60,000 bases of DNA from Strigamia acuminata (Eukaryota > Arthropoda > Chilopoda > Geophilomorpha > Linotaeniidae), in NCBI GenBank assembly GCA_949358305.1, contig OX442322.1, positions 10,170,001 to 10,230,000 on the forward strand, in the 5' to 3' direction. Both the position numbers and the translations under genes were made by a program. The number at the start of each line of letters is the position of its first letter. The first letter of the stretch is position 1. The notes below the pieces were generated by a model. That model was not told the origin of the DNA, ran no database searches, and was given only the letters and a program-made list of their open reading frames with translations. Of the stretch, positions 53,075 through 60,000 are shown one piece after another.

Positions 53075-53836
53075 TGTTGCGAGCACGCGCAACATGGATT
53101 TTTTTGCTATCGCAATAGCGGATTTGCTTGAATTGATCAATTATTTAAGTTTGTGTTTAGTTAATAGTGCAGCTTAAGTTTTGGCTAAATGTTAAATGAA
53201 TTTCGTGTAGTTTGTGAAGTGGGAGTTATGTTTTACCTGATTTAAGCTGTCTTTCTTAAGGTAATCTTGTATTTTTCCTTTGATTCTTTGGAGTTTTACT
53301 GCTTGGATTCGTCCGAAGAGTTGCTGTTGTTAGTTCCTAAGTTAGTTCATTTATTTGAAACACTTTGTCTTAATTTATTACGGTTTTGTGCCTTTTGTAA
53401 TGATTTTATACTTGAAACTGTGTATTTTCTTGTATACGCTTTATCATTTTGTCACTAGAGGGACAATTCGCCTCTTGCGAGTGATTGTTGCCACTCGTTG
53501 CTCCGATTGTTGTAGGTTGCGCAGCAACTACACTGTGACTGTTATGTAGATTTCTAGGGTTAAGATATGTAATTTTCTCCTCTCTTTTTCTGTGTATTTT
53601 GATAGATGTTAACTTTACAATAAATTCGGTTTGTTCATGTGTTATTTAACACATTAGTGGTGAGTTCTTCCAGACACTTGTTAGGCCACTTTGCAGGGAT
53701 TTCAAGCAGGATTTTTCCTGCAATGCATCATCTCTTTTGGAGCTCATCACAAGTTTTAGTAAGTAGGTTTATTTGTTATAACCATTTTCGATTGTCTTCT
53801 AGAGTGCCACACGGTCTTCAAGCACTGCTAGAAACA
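53075..53836 (+). repeat. 5' LTR of A''
   Basis: 762 bp, TGTTGCGAGCACGCGCAACA ... GCACTGCTAGAAACA. AATAAA is intact at 53619-53624. Confidence 0.92.
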
Positions 53837-56378
53837 AAGTTGGTGCCGTGACCAGGATTTTCGAACGAAATTCCTCACACGTGTGTATAGAAAAATGGCC
53901 GCCATCGCCGCCATTTGTCTGAGCAGGCGGCCTGAAGTCTGCCTGAGTTTTGTGCCGTCCACCACGTCGAGAGCCGGTGTAGCGTGTGTGGTCATCACAC
54001 GGGACGAGAATCGCCCAACAGGATGGCGATATTTGTCTCGGGAGCATCCAGTGAGTTGTGTGCGAGTCTGTGGGTCGCCGACGCCGTCCATGCAGTTCGT
54101 ACCTGGGTGCCGCCAGTCAAGTTGGCTGTTTTCGAGTTTGCCTTTTCCGGTGGCCACTCCGGGATCGATCGACGATCTCTCGCCAAGCAGAAGGAGGAAG
54201 CGCCACTTGTGCAACATGATAGGACTGTTCAATGCGCCCACCGGTCGAACAGTTGTGCCTCCGAATCAAGAATGGTTTCGTCTTAACGTCGGTCGGGTGT
54301 TGTCGTGTCACGTGTCCAGATGGATCCGCCAAGCTGCAGCGCAACTTGCGAGCTTCGGATATTCAAGCGACAGTTACGCCGCCCGTAGTCCAGTTAAACA
54401 CAACGCAATGTACAAGAGTCGGCAATGAAGATTTCGCTTTTTTTGTCGATTATTTTCTTTATGTCAAATGTTAATTTTTAAGATTTTTGGGGGAAATTGT
54501 GAGTGTTTGGGTTTTTAAAGGGCGTTAGCTTTCTAGAATGTTTAGGTGTCGTTTTGAGCTCGTGTGTAAGAAGTTACGCGGCTTTCCCTGGTTTTTTTTA
54601 GCATGTTCGCGCCTTGGGGCGACAGTTTACCTTGACAGGCTGTCCGCAAGGGCCCTTTAAGTTCCCTACCTCAGCTTTTGCCCTCCTCGCTTACGGTTAT
54701 GTTGCTATTGTCCTCAGTTCCTTGTTTAAGTGCCAAAGAATGATTTTTACGTATTTATTGGCTTTCTGTGTCTGGATTTAATAAGGGAGTCCAATTTTCT
54801 GATCGCATTTATGCCTGTGCTGGTTAATAGCTTTATTCTTTGTTCACTCACGTTTTTGGTAAGAATTTTTGGTTTAATATGTGAGAAGCAAAGCTACTTG
54901 TTTCCAAGTTTCCTTTTTTAAACGAGTTTGCCAATTTATCACGTTATTAGCTCTTTGGACTTGAGTTCTTTGTTCTCCCGGGGTTTTTCCCTTTTTCGTG
55001 TAGTCCTTTTAAGAAATTTTTAGGCTTAATGACAGGAGCGTCGTCACATTTGCAAGTTTTTAGTGGTGTTGGCCAGTTAGTCGTCAGCTCGGGGTCGATT
55101 AACTCCCGCTTTTAGCTTTCTGCCCTACGCTAAAGTTAAATTACTAGCTATTGTGAGCCAACCAGTTCCTTCTCCTCGTCCTTCCCGCCTATCAGAGCGG
55201 CGGTCAGGGGGGTCCTTGAGTGATCTGGCTTCTTCTCGTCACGTGAGCCTGCTCTTGTGTTTGGAATGTGGACGACCTCTGGTCTTTACGTTTTGTGACC
55301 AATGTTTTTCGTGTGCCGCACGAGTTTCCTCGTGAGCTCTGGTGTCGATCATCTCTCCGCTTCGGGAGAGGGCACACCCGTTTGTATTCGTGTGTTTGTA
55401 GAACGTTTCTTGTTTATAGAACGCGATTCGTTCTTTTGCTGCTCATGTCTAGCTGAACGAGCGCTGGCCCGCGAGGTCAGTCGGTTCTTATCTGTCCCTC
55501 AATTTCTGTTCGGTTAGATTGTTATACGACTTGTTTGCAAGTGGGTTTGGATATAGAAAGGCGTGTGACTTCTGTCGGTGCTGGAAGTTTAGAGCAGCCG
55601 ATCCGCACCGCCCACTGGGCAAGTCCAGTTTCTGTTGTTGACCGCTGCACCCAGTGTCTACCGCTGGTGATGTACGTTCTGCATTTTCGCTTTCTCTTCG
55701 TGGAAACGTCCGTAGCGTTTCATGAGTCTTCATTAGTGATTAGTCTCGCCTTTTATCGTTTAAAAAAGGGAGTTTAGTTATTCTAGTTCTTTGGGGCAAC
55801 CTTAGAATTTGGACATTTTAGCTTATTCGTTTAGGAAATAGCTTGCTTGCTATTTTTGGGTTGTGGCTAGCTAGCGTGGCGTTAGGGTATAGGTACTTGT
55901 TTTGGATGGTCGTTCTTGCTGTGCACAGCAAGGACTGCCATTCGATGTGTTTCAGAGGGCAGGTTTGCACTGCCATACTCTGTCAGATGTCGTGTCCGAG
56001 ACATAGTCCCTGCGCCTCTTGGCGGCCCCTATTTCTACGTTTGCTTCCCGCGACTGAGTAGTTGTTGTTAGTCTTTCATCCCTAGCTCTGCAGTGAGGCA
56101 GACATGCACTAGGCAGGGAGCCCACTCTAGGATGGGTCGAAGGGCGTGTGTGTGCGGCCTTCTTGGCGCCGGCACTCGGCAACACGTTTTAGTCATTGGA
56201 CAACACGTGCTTTCAGTAGAGTGGCGATTTCCGGAAGTCGGCTTGCTGATTGACGATGTGGTCAATGGGTATGTGAGCGAGTCAATTGTCGACTTGCAGT
56301 TGCTTACCGGTTCCAGGAATGCGGTTGGCAACTGGCAAGTCCTTGTGCTCATGTCTATGTGTGACGCCCCTCGTAATC
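53837..56378 (+). mobile_element. A'' internal region, left part (non-coding)
   Basis: Module Y up to the leader motif, then sequence shared with C (for example 54540-54680, absent from the array). From about 54690 it is shared with A'. A 181-codon ORF across module Y (53883-54428) has no recognisable domain. Confidence 0.82.
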
Positions 56379-57838
56379 TGTTGCAACTGGCCTGGGCTGG
56401 GCCAATTAAGAAACAAAGGACCTTCTTTTTGACCGCTGATTTTGTATAGTGGCTTTGAAGATTCAATGTCCATCTGTCAGGCATCCAGAACAGCAGGTAC
56501 TTTGGAGGAAACAAGGAGTTTTTACTCCTCACTCATTCTGTTAAAATCCACGGGAGTAAAAATAAACATCGTTTAATATCATTGAAAACATGAATAACAC
56601 AGATACAATGCAGCGCGAGAGCAGAAACAAAGCAGTTACACTTAAAACAATAAACTATAACAAGTGCAATCACATAAGCATTGTATAAGGACATATGCAC
56701 TTGAAAGTAAGGAAGCCTTAGGTCCCTAAAAAAGGGAGGAAATAAACCATCTGATACAAATAGACTACCGTACAGGGCATCAAGTACATTTGCTTAAGCC
56801 TAACAACTGAAAACCTACATTAAATGTAATAAATCAGTTTTACAATCAATCTTTAGATGCTATATTCAAGAACCCATTAGAAATGCATTAAATCCAAGTA
56901 AATATTCATGAAACACAAGAAAAAGAATAAATACAGAGGTTTTCTACCAATCAAATTACAGCTCTACAGTGAGTGCAGTATTTACATCAGAAAGCATTAT
57001 CATCATGCAATAAAACTTAATACTATTACATTGCTAATTACACAAATGCTCAATTACTCACAAATACCTCATAAAACCCACAAAAAGGTAATTTTAAATA
57101 CATCTTTACAGAGACACTTAAGCCACGCCCACAGCAATGGCGGACAAGGAGAGAGAGAATGCTCATATGAGCACAAAAGCAATCCAATTAACCTTCCAGG
57201 ACAAGTGAGAGGCATTTTAAGGTAACAAATTAATTAATAGGCATACAAACAACTAATATAAGTGGTTTTTAATCCGTGACAGGACCTGGAACATTTCTAC
57301 CAGCTGTCCAGAGGCGGACACGCATGGGAGGCGATCATTTGCACGCATTTTGGACGTTTTCACACCTGAAACGAGCGGTGTTGAACTCACATGCGCACAA
57401 TAGACACACAGGACATTAAACAAGGTAGGAAAATTGCTAATAAACTGATAAAATGCACTGAATGCATTTAAACATTAATAATAACAGTTAGATCTCTTCC
57501 AGTCCACATTTGAATTGAGCGAGATGCATCCAGCTTGTCGGACTGCTTACACTAATGAACTGGAAATAGATAACACTCAAGAAACAGGTAAAATTTGCAC
57601 AAAACGTTAATAAGTGACAACAAAAACTTACAAAGCAATATTTTGACATTTCAGATAATTAATTCACATGGCAAACGCTTTTATACGGGGAAATATTCAG
57701 ATAATTGACAAATTCGAACTCAAACACACAAGAATATTATTAAAAACGTTTTGTCTGTATTTCCAGGAAATTGCCACATGTATAGATTTTCTTCCTAGCC
57801 GGTAAACGTTTTGACAACTCCATTTGTTGCTAGCAACA
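56379..57838 (-). repeat. 3' LTR of element E
   Basis: 1460 bp. Minus strand starts with the perfect palindrome TGTTGCTAGCAACA and ends CCAGTTGCAACA. No second copy is in the window, so borders rest on the TG...CA ends, the break in A'' and the junction. The + strand shows three intron-like intervals: 57222-57282, 57425-57502 and 57588-57654. Confidence 0.72.
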
Positions 57839-57871
57839 AAGATTGCCGGCCGAAAGAAAGAAACCGACATC

Positions 57872-58296
57872 CTATGTAATTCTTTGACGTAATAGGTTTG
57901 AAATCCATTCAGGTATTCTTTTACCAACAGCGACCAAGCTTAACTTGACCAGTGTATTTATCATCTGTTTCTGTTTCAGTGGATCTTTTGAATAGAAACC
58001 ATAGTCTTGATGAGTGAAAGAAAATTTCTGATTTTTGCCTACAAACGACTTCATCTTTGTGCAAGGCGATCTATATCGATACTTAGGACGACGTGCATCT
58101 GCTTCCTTTACCAATTCGATTTCTGCGCCAACATTTCGATCTTGTTTGATAATAGTTTGACTCAAAACGTCTCTTGTATTTCTGAATAGTAAAGGTTTTT
58201 TGTCTATTTTCAGCAACTCGAGAAGCTTTTCCTTTTTTCCCAAGAACATTGGGCCTTTAATCGATTGAATTTCCTCTAGATTACTTCGAATCGAGC
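57872..58296 (-). pseudogene. Diverged thymidine-kinase-like C-terminal remnant (element E)
   Basis: About 141 codons open to a TAG at 57872, truncated at the N-terminus by the A''' LTR (codons right of 58297 are LTR, not gene). It has IKGPMFLGKKEKLL, matching the T kinase P-loop GPMFSGKTTALL but with Lys for the key Thr, then LLFRNTRDVLSQ matching LLVKHLTDVRYS. The DEGQFF region is missing and no zinc CxxC pair is left. The end, LSLVAVGKRIPEWISNLLRQ, closely follows the T tail LSLAILNRRLPPWVASLIRK. Next to the LTR is the usual pyrimidine tract plus GGCCGGCAA. Best read as a decayed or internally deleted member of the same Gag-Pro-TK family; a non-catalytic derivative is possible. No kinase activity is expected. 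Confidence 0.62.
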
Positions 58297-59070
58297 CTGT
58301 TTCTAGCAGTGCTTGAAGACCGTGTTGCACTCTAGAAGACATTTGAAAATGGTTAAAATAAATAACCCTATTTACCAGAACTTGTGAAGAATCCCAAAGA
58401 AGAAAGTCCATTACAGGAAAAAACCTTGATGTGAAACCTGTAAAGTGAGCTGTGAACATGTTGGGACAATTCAATACTATTGTGCTCAAGTTAGCACACA
58501 AAAACGAATTTATTGTAAAGTTAAAATCTATCAAAACATTACACATAAGAGAGGAGAAAATCAACGTTACTTAGGACTAGAAAAAACATATAACAAGTCA
58601 GTGTAGTTGCTGCGCAACCTACAACAATTAGAGCAGCAGCTCTTAGCAACGAGTGGCAACAATCGCTCGCAAGAGGCGAATTGTCCCTCTAGTGACAAAA
58701 TGATAAAGCGTATACAAGAAAATACACAGTTTCGAGTATAAAATCATTACAAAAGGCACAAAACCGTAATAAATTAAGACAAAGTGTTTCAAATAAATAA
58801 ACTAACTTAGGAACTAACAACAGCAACTCTTTGGACGAATCCAAGCAGTAAAACTCCAAAGAATCAAAGAAAAGATGCAAGATTACCTTAAGAAAGACAG
58901 CTTAAATCAGGTAATTCACCACTCACACGTCACAAACTACACGAAATTCATTTAACCTTTAGCCAAAACTTAAGCTGCACTATTAACTAAACACAAACTT
59001 AAATTAATGATTAATCAAAGCAAATCCGCTATTGCGATAGCAAAAATCCATGTTGCGCGTGCTCGCAACA
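58297..59070 (-). repeat. 3' LTR of A'''
   Basis: 774 bp. Minus strand TGTTGCGAGCACGCGCAACA ... GCACTGCTAGAAACA. Confidence 0.92.
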
Positions 59071-60000
59071 GCGTTGCCGGCCAAAGAAGAAGGGAAGGCA
59101 AGGCAGAAAACCGTTGAAGGAATTCCCCATCAAAACCAAGAGAACGGGAAGAAAAAGTATCGAAGCCAAGCTCGACCTTGTAAAAGTCGCGAAGGCAAAA
59201 CCATAGACACGAAGGCAAAAAGCTGTAACCTAAACATCCGAGACCTCTAGGAGCGTCCCAGGGTCAAGGGCATCGAAGTCGGATCGCGGCCCAAAAACAC
59301 CGGAGAGACGAAAGAAAAGAGAAGTTGCGTTGCGGCGCACTTCCTATCAACAACCAACAAAAACTAAAAGAAACTTAAAACACGAGAGAAGAAAGAGAAG
59401 GGCCGTGCCACGATGACCTAGTCCAGACACCGAGGGGCTACGACGTCGCCAATAGACACGTGGCACACACACAAAATACCTTTAGAAAATCCGACTGAAC
59501 GGGTTTTCTAACCGGAACAACGTGAGAACATTGCGGGAGCTTCTCAGAAAGCTCAGTCTGTCAACCCGTAGACAGACGCTTAAACTAATGAAAGCTAAAA
59601 ACAAGAAAACGAGAATCCTCGTCAAAGAGGAAGGAAAACTGTCACAAAAGCTCTTGATCGAGCATGGTCTCGCAAGGAACAAGACATGCATGAAGACTAG
59701 AAGAAACTTGGAACGCAAAAAGGAACAAACTTGAGACACGGCAGGCTTCACCGCCTCGTTGTTCTCGAGCCAGCGCTCAAGTGGCAACGTACCACGGAAA
59801 CCTCCGTCCGCCTGCAAACACAAGCTGCGAACTCAAACTTATTAAACTATTAAGGACGACCCTTTTCTAGAAAACAAGAAAAATTTAAAATAAGGGAATG
59901 AATGCGTTGACCCAGACCTATCGTCTGACCAACCACCCAGCATTCGTACGAAGAACTAGAAAATGCCGTCAAGACCTAGGCACCACTCTTTTGCAAAGAG
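58297..60000 (-). mobile_element. Element A''': A-family copy inside E, runs off the window
   Basis: Minus-strand element. Its 3' LTR is at 58297-59070 and the internal region (59071-60000+) reads as the reverse of the A' interior, starting GGCCGGCAACGC at the LTR. Left TSD AGCC (58293-58296). Confidence 0.88.

Larger units (their letters stand above)
53075..56378 (+). mobile_element. Element A'': A-family copy, interrupted by E
   Basis: + strand element with left TSD GCTT. LTR 53075-53836 is followed by the clearest primer site in the window, TGGTGCCGTGACCAGGAT, then module Y, the leader motif (54398-54413) and the A-family interior. Homology breaks at 56378 (CGTAATC), where E begins; the rest is off the window. 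Confidence 0.88.
56379..58296 (-). mobile_element. Element E: TK-like retroelement, 3' end only
   Basis: Minus-strand element inserted in A'' at AATC (56375-56378). Visible parts are the 3' LTR (56379-57838), the junction and the C-terminal coding (57872-58296). It is cut at 58296 by A'''; the remaining coding, leader and 5' LTR should lie right of the window. Confidence 0.75.

Noticed and set aside
53883-54428. 181-codon ORF in module Y of A''
   Set aside because: Composition looks non-coding, the frame runs through the leader motif, and other frames are open in the same place.
57088-57111. GT...AG pair in LTR E
   Set aside because: Only 24 nt, too short for a spliceosomal intron.
56908-57225. 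105-codon + strand ORF in LTR E
   Set aside because: It crosses intron-like signals in A-rich LTR sequence and resembles no protein.

Overview
This is an animal (invertebrate-type) nuclear genome window made almost entirely of nested LTR retrotransposons of the BEL/Pao superfamily. I see no ordinary host gene, rRNA, tRNA or CRISPR array. BEL/Pao Gag-Pol coding, 4-bp target-site duplications (TSDs), tRNA-like primer-binding sites and spliceosomal intron signals point to a metazoan. An arthropod or other invertebrate fits, but the species cannot be named from sequence alone.

Layout, left to right. (1) BEL1, + strand, 1-7529 (5' LTR off the window): an intact 1750-codon Gag-protease-RT-RNase H-integrase ORF and a 3' LTR. 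It is inserted in A0, a minus-strand non-coding 'A-family' element (7530-10208), which is itself inserted in BEL2, a broken minus-strand BEL/Pao gag-pol (10209-about 12370). (2) H, a probable + strand non-coding LTR element: candidate LTR 12457-13743, primer site 13757, leader to 14945. It continues in pieces at 25873-25915 and 49245-53074 because other elements are inserted in it. (3) A tandem LTR-internal-LTR-internal-LTR array of A-family elements (14946-25872, period 5083 bp). (4) Element B (25916-49244, minus): a non-autonomous element with 1.7-kb LTRs and one ORF for a tail-anchored membrane protein. Its 5' LTR was split by element C (30564-48548, minus, A-family), which was hit by A' (34895-40847, plus) and T (41238-47417, minus). 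(5) On the right, A'' (from 53075, plus) contains E (from 56379, minus), which contains A''' (from 58297, minus). The last three run off the window.

The most interesting content is element T. Its single 995-codon ORF is BEL/Pao Gag, zinc knuckles and aspartic protease, but where reverse transcriptase should follow it carries a complete thymidine-kinase (TK1-type) domain with P-loop, DEGQFF motif, zinc cysteines and lasso. Element E carries a diverged TK-like remnant with the same unusual basic C-terminal tail, so the Gag-Pro-TK architecture appears to belong to a family and not to one chance copy.

The elements look like a community. BEL1 encodes the whole replication machinery. T, E, B, H and the A family lack RT and presumably depend on it in trans. 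Consistent with that, otherwise unrelated families share a 16-nt leader motif (ACACAACGCAATGTAC), related primer sites, palindromic TGTTGC...GCAACA LTR ends, and a pyrimidine-tract plus GGCCGGCAA junction before the 3' LTR. Two leaders carry tandem arrays of hairpins, one with base-pair covariation. The + strand of LTR B, antisense to the element, carries a chain of well-formed introns.
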